Assembly: GCA_965226925.1 (NCBI GenBank)
Contig: CBDDEN010000009.1
Location: 62,001 to 126,000 of the forward strand
Direction of reading: 5' to 3'
Origin: CBDDCX01 sp965226925
GTDB taxonomy: Bacteria > Gemmatimonadota > Gemmatimonadetes > Longimicrobiales > Gaopeijiaceae
DNA length: 64,000 nt
Shown piece after piece: positions 25,649 to 32,430 of this stretch (the first letter of the stretch is position 1; every line of letters starts with the position of its first letter). Position numbers and translations under genes: made by a program. The notes under the pieces are model-generated. The model was not told the DNA's origin. It saw only the letters and a program-made list of their open reading frames with translations, and did no database searches.

Positions 25649-26353
25649 TTATCTCAGCCCCGGAGGCTCCCGCTCGAACGTCTCCTTGAACCACCGACGG
25701 TACTCCTCCTGCTGTCCGGGATTGGCATCCAGCCAGGCGGTTCTCTCATCGGCAAACTCGTCGGGACGAGACGTGAAGATCAGCGCATCCAAGAAGCCGT
25801 TCTCACGAGCGTACATGAGCTCGTCCAACGGGCCGTAGGGAGTCATATCGAATAGGGCCCTGCCGTACATCCACGCGTCGGCGACTCGGGTCAGAATGGC
25901 CTTCTCGAGCTCAAACCCCTCGGCGTCCGCGGCTTCAGGCAAGAACTCGTCCAGTCTCCCCATCTTCTTCATGAGATGGTAGTGCCCGTAGAACGCCATG
26001 ATCGAGCCCGACTCCGGAGCCACGGCCGGGACCATGACGAAAGCCGTATCCGCGGTGATGGTCAGGCCATCCCAGGGATAGGTCTCGACCGGCGTGGGAT
26101 TCTCGACGATCCAGAACGACGGATCGAGCGTGATGTTCTCCTGCTGGTCCCGCACCCAGATGTCGATCTCCGACAGTCGGGCCTGGTCGGGCTGCAGCCG
26201 GGCACCGGACCGGACGATGAGAGAACGGGGGGCGGGCAGCGGTGCCACGGTCGTGCAGGCACCCACTATCAGGAGGGTCCCGATGGACAGAAGTCTCGCT
26301 GTCGGCCCCTGCGCCCGCCGCAGCGGGTTACGGCTGGGGTGTTCAAACGTCAT
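25649..26353 (-). CDS. hypothetical lipoprotein
   Basis: A 234-residue protein with an N-terminal signal ending in a lipobox (LLIVGACTT), so it should be lipid-anchored in the periplasm or outer membrane. The mature part has two strands flanking an insertion and a helical second half (LPEAADAEGFELEKAILTRV, ADAWMYGRALFDMTPYGPLD). I use ATG 26351-26353, which begins the signal; the frame extends further without a supported start. No family recognised. It converges with the 25279 gene. Confidence 0.65.
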   Translation of the reverse strand: MTFEHPSRNPLRRAQGPTARLLSIGTLLIVGACTTVAPLPAPRSLIVRSGARLQPDQARLSEIDIWVRDQQENITLDPSFWIVENPTPVETYPWDGLTITADTAFVMVPAVAPESGSIMAFYGHYHLMKKMGRLDEFLPEAADAEGFELEKAILTRVADAWMYGRALFDMTPYGPLDELMYARENGFLDALIFTSRPDEFADERTAWLDANPGQQEEYRRWFKETFEREPPGLR

Positions 26354-26472
26354 GGCAGATCTGACTCCGAGCCCCTTGGGTCCTGAAAATGCTTGACACC
26401 CCCACATCGTGGAGCGGAATTGGGGGTCGAGTCTGAATTCTGGATGTCATATACGACACGATAGCAGGAAAA

Positions 26473-27024
26473 ATGACCGAGGCGACCCGGGAGTTCCATG
26501 CTCCCCAGACGATAACACCTGAGAACCTCGGTGACGACCTCGCCCGTCTTGTTTGGGAGAGCTTCACCGATTTCATCTCGGAAGGCGAAAGCGAAACTGC
26601 GCTCAGCGGGTTGGGATTATTGGATCTGAGGGGAGAACCCGACCAACGTGCCGTCGAGGAAGCACTCATCTTTGTGATGTGGGCACACACGAGGGGGGCT
26701 CAGCAGGCCTTCGTCAGACGAGCCCCGGAAGATTTGCTCAAGCGGACCCTCGACGCCATGCACGTGGCGGTCTTCGAGGACATGGTGGACAACGGGACCC
26801 CGGAAGCCCAGTTGCCCTTCTTCGAGCAGAGAGTGGGGGCGCGCTACGCCGAGTATCACGCGGCCGCCGCGGACTCCGACACCCACCTGGGCGAGGCCGT
26901 AGTGCAGTACCTTACCGGCAACGCCAAGCCACAGGCTCATTTGACGCTCGCCATCACGGAACGGGCCGTCGAGGTCGCGGGTCCGTTGCGGGACTATCTG
27001 GAGGACATCGAGCTCGTTTCCTGA
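26473..27024 (+). CDS. hypothetical protein, about 183 residues
   Basis: A 183-residue helical cytoplasmic protein with GCAGGA upstream of ATG 26473. Conserved-looking parts are LGDDLARLVWESFTDFISEG and LIFVMWAHTRGAQQAF. No cysteine, membrane segment or catalytic motif is obvious. It converges with the phenylacetate operon with only four bases between stops. Family not recognised. Confidence 0.65.
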   Translation: MTEATREFHAPQTITPENLGDDLARLVWESFTDFISEGESETALSGLGLLDLRGEPDQRAVEEALIFVMWAHTRGAQQAFVRRAPEDLLKRTLDAMHVAVFEDMVDNGTPEAQLPFFEQRVGARYAEYHAAAADSDTHLGEAVVQYLTGNAKPQAHLTLAITERAVEVAGPLRDYLEDIELVS

Positions 27025-27028
27025 GTCG

Positions 27029-27262
27029 CTACTCTCCCCAGCGCGCCCCGTCCTCACTCTTCACCGCCTCCGCTCCGGGCGCGCGGCCCAGCCACTTCAT
27101 GATCTCGAAGGGACTACGGCAGCGGCGACACCAATAGGTGGACACCGAGAGTTGAGAACCGAACGGGTTCACCAGCTCCGTCTCGGTGCCCTCGCAAAAG
27201 GGACACGGCGGAGCTTCGGGCAGTCCGCCCGAAGCCGTGTGCATGTCGGGAGCCCCGCTCAT
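27029..27262 (-). CDS. PaaD-type zinc-ribbon protein
   Basis: A 77-residue protein with two CxxC pairs, CPFCEG and CRRCRS, and PFGSQLSVSTYWCRRC. This matches the C-terminal zinc ribbon that in E. coli PaaD is fused behind the MIP18 domain. Here it is a separate gene, the last of the operon. ATG 27260-27262 overlaps the paaC stop (ATGA). It probably helps mature or load the metal centre of the epoxidase together with the MIP18-type PaaD at 28298. Confidence 0.75.
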   Translation of the reverse strand: MSGAPDMHTASGGLPEAPPCPFCEGTETELVNPFGSQLSVSTYWCRRCRSPFEIMKWLGRAPGAEAVKSEDGARWGE

Positions 27263-28059
27263 TCGACGAGGAGCATACGGTTGAGGTCACCACGGGCCCG
27301 TGCAACGGACTCCTCGTCGGGGCATCCAGGTCCTCTGCCCCGCTTCGAATCCCACCCCTCGCGATCCGGCTCCACGGAGGCGACGTCGATTCCAACGAGC
27401 GCGAGCAACTCTCCGTAACGTTCGGCGTAGCGGGCGCGCAACACCGCTCCGTCGGGGACCAGTCCCGACCCGGCCTGAACCTGGCCCACCTCGTCAAGCG
27501 GCGTGAGCCAGGCCAGCGTCGGTGCCAACATGGACAGGGCAGCGTCGCGCAGGCGTGCGCGTCCCTCCTCGGCCCCGTCCGCCAACTTGCGGAACCAAGC
27601 TGTCCCCAGGTCGTGATGGAAGGTCTCCTCGGCGAGCATCTTCGGGATGCGCGAGCGGATCGGCTCGTACACGCCGTCGGAGAAGCCCTCCAACGCGACA
27701 GAAAGGGCACCGTCTACGATTACGCACGCTGCCACCACCGCGGCCCAATCGTCCAAGGGCGCGTCCAGAGCGGCAGGACTCGCGTACTCCTCCGCCCTCC
27801 GTTCGTGCTCCACCACCGCCGGATCCATGCCGAAGTCCTTTAGCATCGCGTACAGCAGCCGGGCATGTCCCCACTCGTCCTGGGCCATGGAGGAAGCCGC
27901 GATCCCCGTCTCGATCGACGGGGCACCGAGAAGCCAGTCGGAATACCGGATGCCCATGATACGCTTACCATCGGCCAAGGAGAGGAGCGCTCTACGAAGC
28001 CCTTCCCGTACGGCCGGCTCCATGTCCTGGACGCTCTTGAACGTCGTCTCGGCGCTCAC
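27259..28059 (-). CDS. paaC: phenylacetyl-CoA epoxidase subunit PaaC-like
   Basis: A 266-residue ferritin-like protein, the partner of PaaA in the multicomponent epoxidase that forms 1,2-epoxyphenylacetyl-CoA. PaaC is usually the structural subunit with lost diiron ligands. Here both ExxH motifs remain (AQDEWGHARLL and AEETFHHDLG), while the first helix carries basic residues where PaaA has its first Glu (GKRIMG against DTELMS). The start overlaps the paaB stop by three to four bases. It could be partly metal-binding or simply less decayed than the E. coli form. Confidence 0.8.
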   Translation of the reverse strand: MSAETTFKSVQDMEPAVREGLRRALLSLADGKRIMGIRYSDWLLGAPSIETGIAASSMAQDEWGHARLLYAMLKDFGMDPAVVEHERRAEEYASPAALDAPLDDWAAVVAACVIVDGALSVALEGFSDGVYEPIRSRIPKMLAEETFHHDLGTAWFRKLADGAEEGRARLRDAALSMLAPTLAWLTPLDEVGQVQAGSGLVPDGAVLRARYAERYGELLALVGIDVASVEPDREGWDSKRGRGPGCPDEESVARARGDLNRMLLVE

Positions 28060-28277
28060 AGCGGGCTACCTCCGGATGCGAACGGTCCGTCCGTCCGGTT
28101 GACCGGAATGATGGCCGAGCGCGGTACCACACACATCTCGAACCAGCGCTCCTCATCGTAGGTCTTCCACGCATAGACACGGGCCATCTCGTCGTCGAGG
28201 GCGTTCAGGTAACCGATGTGCCGGAGCGGCTCTCCACGCTCCTTGCGGGCGAACACATCGTACAGTGTCTCTTCCAT
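28056..28277 (-). CDS. paaB: phenylacetyl-CoA epoxidase subunit PaaB-like
   Basis: A 73-residue protein, shorter than the usual PaaB (about 95). The pattern MEETLYDVFARKERGEPLRH, with YAWKTYDEERWFEMCVVPRS, matches PaaB, the small bridging subunit that holds PaaAC dimers together. ATG 28275-28277 is the start; a longer frame to 28466 overlaps paaD and has no similarity. It follows paaD after 20 bp and overlaps paaC. Confidence 0.8.
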   Translation of the reverse strand: MEETLYDVFARKERGEPLRHIGYLNALDDEMARVYAWKTYDEERWFEMCVVPRSAIIPVNRTDGPFASGGSPL

Positions 28278-28297
28278 TCGATCGGGCCTCTTCCGCT

Positions 28298-28729
28298 CTA
28301 CCCCACTCCGACGCCGAGGCGGCGGAGCTTCTCGCGGCCCTCGGTCGTAATACGGTCGTTGGTCCAAGGCGGAGACCACACCTCGTGAATCTCCACTTCG
28401 TCGATCCAGCTCTCTCGCAGCAGCCTGTCGCGAATGTCCTCTCGGATGAACTCCATGCACGGACATGCCGTGGCCGTAAACGTCAGCTCGATCCGGGCGA
28501 CACCTTCCGTCCAGTCGACTCCGTAGATGAGGCCCAACTCGACGAGGCTGATCGGGATCTCCGGATCCAGCACCTCCCCGAGAGTCGAGTACGTTGCCTC
28601 GGTCGGATCCGAAGGAGGACCCGGTAGAGGTGCGGACCAGAGGTCCCTGCCGCCGCTGACGCGCGACGCATCGGCCGCCGCCGCGATCGCGTCCGGCAGC
28701 CTGCGGGGACTCAGGACCGGGATCTTCAT
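28298..28729 (-). CDS. paaD: MIP18-family protein PaaD-like
   Basis: A 143-residue MIP18/DUF59 protein. The domain shows LGEVLDPEIPISLVELGLIY and TFTATACPCMEF, with the reactive Cys and CPxM pattern of this family. PaaD is thought to mature the metal site of the epoxidase. About 50 N-terminal residues precede the domain. The start is ATG 28727-28729, which overlaps the paaA stop. It lacks the C-terminal zinc ribbon found in E. coli PaaD; that part is the separate gene at 27029. Confidence 0.82.
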   Translation of the reverse strand: MKIPVLSPRRLPDAIAAAADASRVSGGRDLWSAPLPGPPSDPTEATYSTLGEVLDPEIPISLVELGLIYGVDWTEGVARIELTFTATACPCMEFIREDIRDRLLRESWIDEVEIHEVWSPPWTNDRITTEGREKLRRLGVGVG

Positions 28730-29676
28730 GCCGCTTCCAGCCAGGCTCCCACCTGCCCCCGAGACCGCCTGAAGGACTCCACGTAGATCTCGTTCATGGG
28801 TCCCCGCGCTTTCCAGCGCTCGAACACGACCTCCCACGTGATCTCTCCGTCGTCGAAGAACCAGCGCTTCTCCAACGCGTCATAGTGACACGGGAAGGGA
28901 TAGTCCTGACCGTACGTCTCGCTCGCCGCATCGTAATGCGCCGGAATGCTGAGGCCCAGGCTCTCGCACAAGGGCACCGTAGAAGCCATCCAGACTTGCC
29001 TGAGTTGGTCGTTGGTGAGCCCTTTGAGCTTGTAGTCGAGCTGGCCGCTATGCCGCTTCCGATCGTCGGGGAGGCCGAACCACTCCAGCGTCATCGGGAA
29101 CATCCAGTCCACGGCCCTCTGCACCATGTCCCGCGCTTCTCCGCCGGCCTCCGCCAGGCGCTTCATCCAAACCTCGCCATGTCGCAGGTGGAAGTTCTCC
29201 TCCATCCCGATCTTGATGAGCGCGCGCTTGAGGGGACCGTACGAAGTGTGCTCGTGGACATCCGAGAGCAGCGTGATGCCTGCCCGGTCGAAGAAACCGG
29301 TGGCCACGACCAGCTCCGCCCAATTGTCCAGCGGCTGATCGAATCCGTAGGGGTGTTTGAACTCGTGGGGCTCCCGCCCGTAGACGAGGTGTTCCTTGGA
29401 CTCGCCCAGATCCTCGAGAAGGCGGTAGGCGATGTTGGCGTGCGCCAGTTCGTCCTGAATGATGGCGTGAGCGCTGACCTGTGTGTTGGCCGAGGGCGCA
29501 TATCGGGCGGCCATCCAGTACGCAGGGGCGCTCATGAGCTCCGTGTCGGCCTGGACCGTGAGCTGGACCACCAGGGACTGCCTGTATCCCTCGGTCATCT
29601 CCTCGACCGACTCTACGATGTATCCGTCCTGGACCTTGGCTTTCAGCTCTTCATCCGTGAAGGGTGCCATGCTCAC
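28726..29676 (-). CDS. paaA: phenylacetyl-CoA epoxidase catalytic subunit PaaA-like
   Basis: A 316-residue ferritin-like diiron oxygenase subunit, first gene of the operon. Iron ligands come from the Glu in ADTELMSA, IQDELAHAN and GMEENFHLRHG. KGLTNDQLRQVW with STVPLCESLGLSIP matches PaaA well. The start is GTG 29674-29676 with GGAGAGG seven bases upstream; ATG 29670 is a close alternative. The reductase PaaE and the downstream genes (paaG, Z, J, H, K) are not nearby, so electrons must come from elsewhere. A palindrome 56 bp upstream is the likely operator. Confidence 0.83.
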   Translation of the reverse strand: MSMAPFTDEELKAKVQDGYIVESVEEMTEGYRQSLVVQLTVQADTELMSAPAYWMAARYAPSANTQVSAHAIIQDELAHANIAYRLLEDLGESKEHLVYGREPHEFKHPYGFDQPLDNWAELVVATGFFDRAGITLLSDVHEHTSYGPLKRALIKIGMEENFHLRHGEVWMKRLAEAGGEARDMVQRAVDWMFPMTLEWFGLPDDRKRHSGQLDYKLKGLTNDQLRQVWMASTVPLCESLGLSIPAHYDAASETYGQDYPFPCHYDALEKRWFFDDGEITWEVVFERWKARGPMNEIYVESFRRSRGQVGAWLEAA

Positions 29677-29731
29677 TGCTCATCCTCTCCGAGGGGTCAC
29701 GCGCCTACCGGCGTCCTCAACTACTCGGCGC

Positions 29732-29749
29732 TTCGAACGATCGTTCGAA
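29732..29749. promoter_or_regulatory. 18-bp perfect palindrome, probable TetR/PaaR-type operator
   Basis: TTCGAACGATCGTTCGAA is a perfect palindrome in the leader of the paa operon, 56 bp before paaA. Its core CGAACGATCGTTCG fits the pattern CNAACGNNCGTTNG that I recall for the TetR-family repressor PaaR of Thermus thermophilus, which is released by phenylacetyl-CoA. A TATAGA-like -10 lies just upstream on the minus strand (about 29758-29766), so a bound repressor would block the promoter. No regulator gene lies in the window. Confidence 0.7.
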
Positions 29750-29842
29750 CGAGGCACTCTATACGCCTCCGCGTCTCGATTCCAGTGCTTCGCAGCTCTC
29801 TGCCAGGAGGGATGCACGCCAACGAACTTCTGGGTCGGGACG

Positions 29843-30142
29843 CTAAAGCCCCAGCGACGAACGGATAAGGGGAGCGATGCGTTCGGGAGTCCACGGCGGG
29901 TCGAACGTAAGGTCGACCTCACAACTCTCCACCCCGTCCACTCCCTCCACGGCAGCCTTCGCGTTCAGCACGATCTGGTCGGCGACGGGGCACATCGGCG
30001 ATGTCAACGACATGACCAAGTGCACCTCCGTCCCGGCGATGTCGATGTCGTAGACGAGGCCGAGAACCACGAGGTCGAGATCGAGCTCGGGGTCCTTGAC
30101 CGTCTTCAACGCGTTTCGGACGTCCTTCTCATTGGCGGCCAT
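29843..30142 (-). CDS. MIP18/DUF59 family iron-sulfur assembly protein (SufT-like)
   Basis: A 99-residue single-domain MIP18 protein. It shows VKDPELDLDLVVLGLVYDID, then MSLTSPMCPVADQI with the family's Cys-Pro, and TFDPPWTPERIAP at the end. Such proteins help insert or repair Fe-S or diiron centres. Its neighbour downstream is the paa operon, which has its own MIP18 protein, so this one may serve general Fe-S assembly or the same epoxidase. The start codon falls in a 25-bp tandem repeat that also overlaps the end of the upstream gene. Confidence 0.82.
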   Translation of the reverse strand: MAANEKDVRNALKTVKDPELDLDLVVLGLVYDIDIAGTEVHLVMSLTSPMCPVADQIVLNAKAAVEGVDGVESCEVDLTFDPPWTPERIAPLIRSSLGL

Positions 30143-30214
30143 CTAGTGCCTTCTCTGTAGGAGCCATCTAGTGCTTTCTCTGTAGGAGCCTTCTAGTGCT
30201 TTCTCATGAAGAGG
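30140..30214. repeat. 25-bp tandem repeat, three units
   Basis: Three head-to-tail units of exactly 25 bp at 30140-30164, 30165-30189 and 30190-30214. The first two differ at one base (GTGCCTTC against GTGCTTTC); the third has diverged in its second half. On the minus strand each unit carries AGAA(A/G)GCACTAG, the last codons and stop of the cyclic-nucleotide-binding gene, and in the first two units this is followed by ATG. The array thus multiplies a stop/start junction between two genes. Confidence 0.85.
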
Positions 30215-31371
30215 ACCGTGATCTCTTCGGCATGCTCACCTTGCAGCTTCCGGATGGCCTTGTGGACCGTCGCCACGACCTCTCCCGCGGGTTTCTGCTG
30301 CAGCGTAGAAACCAGGTCCGCCGCCCCTCTGAACAGCCCGGTCGACGCAGTAGAGAGAACGATCACCATGTCGCCGGTGCCGATCTGGTATTCCTGGGTG
30401 CCGTACTGGAACCCGTCGAGCATGCCCAGAGGCGGCCCGTGTGACGGAAACTCGTCCAACGTGCCTTCCCTGCGAATCACCGCCCCCTGAACGCCACCGG
30501 CCCCGGACCAAACCACCGACCCGTCTCCAGGCACCAGGAGCCCGACCGCCACCGTCTGATCTACCCCAGGCGTGCCATTGTGGGCCAGCCCGTCGTTGAC
30601 GCTGGCCAGCAGCGACTCCGGTCCTCGACCGGTGCGTGCGTACTCGTTGAGGAACGCCCGGGCGAGTCCCAGTTGGTGCGCCGGTAGAAGCCCGTCTCCG
30701 TGGACCGTCATGGCGACCAAGCCCGCCCTTCCGTCCGAGAGGCGAAGGGTCTGCCAGGCGGTTCTGCCCGCCCCGGAGTCCTCGAGCATAGTACCGGCGG
30801 CGATGTCGAATCCTTCGGCCGTTGGGGCACCGCGAGGCAGGATGGAGCGCTGTAGAGCCCGATTGGCGTCCTCGCCCCCGCCCACGCTCTCGGCCGCCGC
30901 CGGGACGCCCCGCTCGAGGTTGGCGAAGCGAACCCCCAAGGCGCGAAGGGCCTTCGAGAGCACCTGCAACATGCGCATCGCCAGGCTGTCGCGACCGATC
31001 AACGGCTCGAAGTCGTCTCGCGACAACGTCAGGAGCTCGGTCTCCTCGAGAGCCGTGGCGGTGGCCGAGCGGGGAGCGTCGTTCAGGAGGGCCATTTCAC
31101 CGAAAGCCTCGCCGGCCCGGCGGACGGCGAGCTTTTCGGATCCGTCGCCTTGGATGCTCTTCGAGATCTCGACGGCTCCCTTCGACACGACGTAGAAGCT
31201 GTCGCCCGGCTCCCCTTCTGCGAAGACAACGTCACCCTCCTGTGCGGTCAGACCGGTGACGACCTCGCCGACACCGCGAAGCTCGTCGTCGGGCAATCCC
31301 TGAAACAGGTCGACGTGCCGGAGCTTGTCGATCACTTCGTCCGTCGAGAGGTCACGGGGTTCAACAGCCAC
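30193..31371 (-). CDS. cyclic nucleotide-binding protein with SpoIIE/RsbU-like phosphatase domain
   Basis: A 392-residue cytoplasmic protein. Residues 15-140 form a cNMP-binding domain; the phosphate-binding cassette reads FGEMALLNDAPRSATATA, with the Glu and Arg that contact cAMP or cGMP. Residues 185-390 resemble PP2C-type SpoIIE phosphatases (IAAGTMLEDSGAGRTAWQTL, NEYARTGRGPESLLASVNDG, GTGDMVIVLSTASTGLF). Some acidic metal ligands seem replaced, for example STASTGLF where SDGLTE is usual, so activity is uncertain. It may read cAMP made by the CHASE2 cyclase at 37913. It is divergent from the large lipoprotein. Confidence 0.8.
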   Translation of the reverse strand: MAVEPRDLSTDEVIDKLRHVDLFQGLPDDELRGVGEVVTGLTAQEGDVVFAEGEPGDSFYVVSKGAVEISKSIQGDGSEKLAVRRAGEAFGEMALLNDAPRSATATALEETELLTLSRDDFEPLIGRDSLAMRMLQVLSKALRALGVRFANLERGVPAAAESVGGGEDANRALQRSILPRGAPTAEGFDIAAGTMLEDSGAGRTAWQTLRLSDGRAGLVAMTVHGDGLLPAHQLGLARAFLNEYARTGRGPESLLASVNDGLAHNGTPGVDQTVAVGLLVPGDGSVVWSGAGGVQGAVIRREGTLDEFPSHGPPLGMLDGFQYGTQEYQIGTGDMVIVLSTASTGLFRGAADLVSTLQQKPAGEVVATVHKAIRKLQGEHAEEITVLFMRKH

Positions 31372-31551
31372 TCAAAGCGCTCCTGATGGGTGGAAATGAG
31401 GGGCTCAAACATACCTCCGCTCGGAAGGACCGGAAAAGGGCAGGTTGCCCACCTACGGTTTTTCGCTTGCAGGGAGTGTAAAGAGTTTGAACATTTGAAG
31501 TAGGGCGGGTCACGCCCTCTCTCGATCGCCGAAGGATTGGAAGGTTCCACT

Positions 31552-32430
31552 GTGAAGGCACACCTACCCGTCTCCCCGCTGGGATTCCTAGCTCTTGTCT
31601 CCACGTTGTTCATCGGGGCATGTGTCGACGGACCGGTGGCCGGGCCGACCACGGAAGACCGCTCCACGACGATCACCCTGGTCCCGCAGCTCGGGTACGC
31701 GGTGGCGTCGGGGGCTCCGGCGCTTGGTGCTGCGGAGGAGGGGGCGCTGAACGCAGCGTTCGACCTGGTGAACCGGTTCCGACTGATCGTGACGCGGTTA
31801 GGCACCGCTGAGGTACTGCTGGACCAGGTCATCGATGTGACGCCCGGTCAGGACGTGTACGACCTGTCGGTCCAGGTACCGGGCATCACGCCGGGCGAGT
31901 CGGTGAGCGTGGTGATCATCGCGATGCAGTGCGAGACGACGTTATTCGAGTCGCCGCGACTGACGGTCGCGACGACGGACACGCAGACCGCCACCCCCCC
32001 TCAGCCGTTCTCCGTGCCGCTCACGTACACGGGACCGGGGGCCGAAGCGGTCGCGGTCGAGATCCTGTCGTCGGGCGCCGTGCTGCCTCCGGGCGGGACC
32101 CGGACGTTGGAGGCCGTGGTGACGGGCAGCGACGGCAGCCCCACGTCGGGCGTGCCGCTCGGCTGGACGGTCACGTCGCCCGGGGTGGCCTCGGTCAACG
32201 CGGCCGGAACGGTGACGGGCGGCAGCGGCGGCAGGACGCAGGTGCCCGTAACGACCCCCACGGGTCTGAGCGCGAGCGTGTGGGTCTACGTGTTCGGCGG
32301 GCAGATGACCTTCATCCAGGGCGGCATCGTGATGACGGCCCCGGTGGTCGGGGGCACGGCTCAGGCGATCGCGGGCACGGGAGGAGCAACACGGTCCTGT
32401 GCCCACGGGCAGCGGGGTGATGTACAGTGA
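31552..32430 (+). CDS. large surface lipoprotein, N-terminal part (before frameshift)
   Basis: A 292-residue piece starting at GTG 31552. A signal ends in a lipobox (LFIGACVDG). Strand-rich repeats follow, and a BIG2/Ig-like domain at about residues 165-250 (LPPGGTRTLEAVVTGSDGSP, GWTVTSPGVASVNAAGTVTG). After about IAGTGGA the frame loses sense and ends at TGA 32428-32430. The same protein continues in another frame from 32399. One extra base between about 32380 and 32398 would explain this. Anchoring and repeats suggest a cell-surface role; no function is known. Confidence 0.7.
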   Translation: MKAHLPVSPLGFLALVSTLFIGACVDGPVAGPTTEDRSTTITLVPQLGYAVASGAPALGAAEEGALNAAFDLVNRFRLIVTRLGTAEVLLDQVIDVTPGQDVYDLSVQVPGITPGESVSVVIIAMQCETTLFESPRLTVATTDTQTATPPQPFSVPLTYTGPGAEAVAVEILSSGAVLPPGGTRTLEAVVTGSDGSPTSGVPLGWTVTSPGVASVNAAGTVTGGSGGRTQVPVTTPTGLSASVWVYVFGGQMTFIQGGIVMTAPVVGGTAQAIAGTGGATRSCAHGQRGDVQ

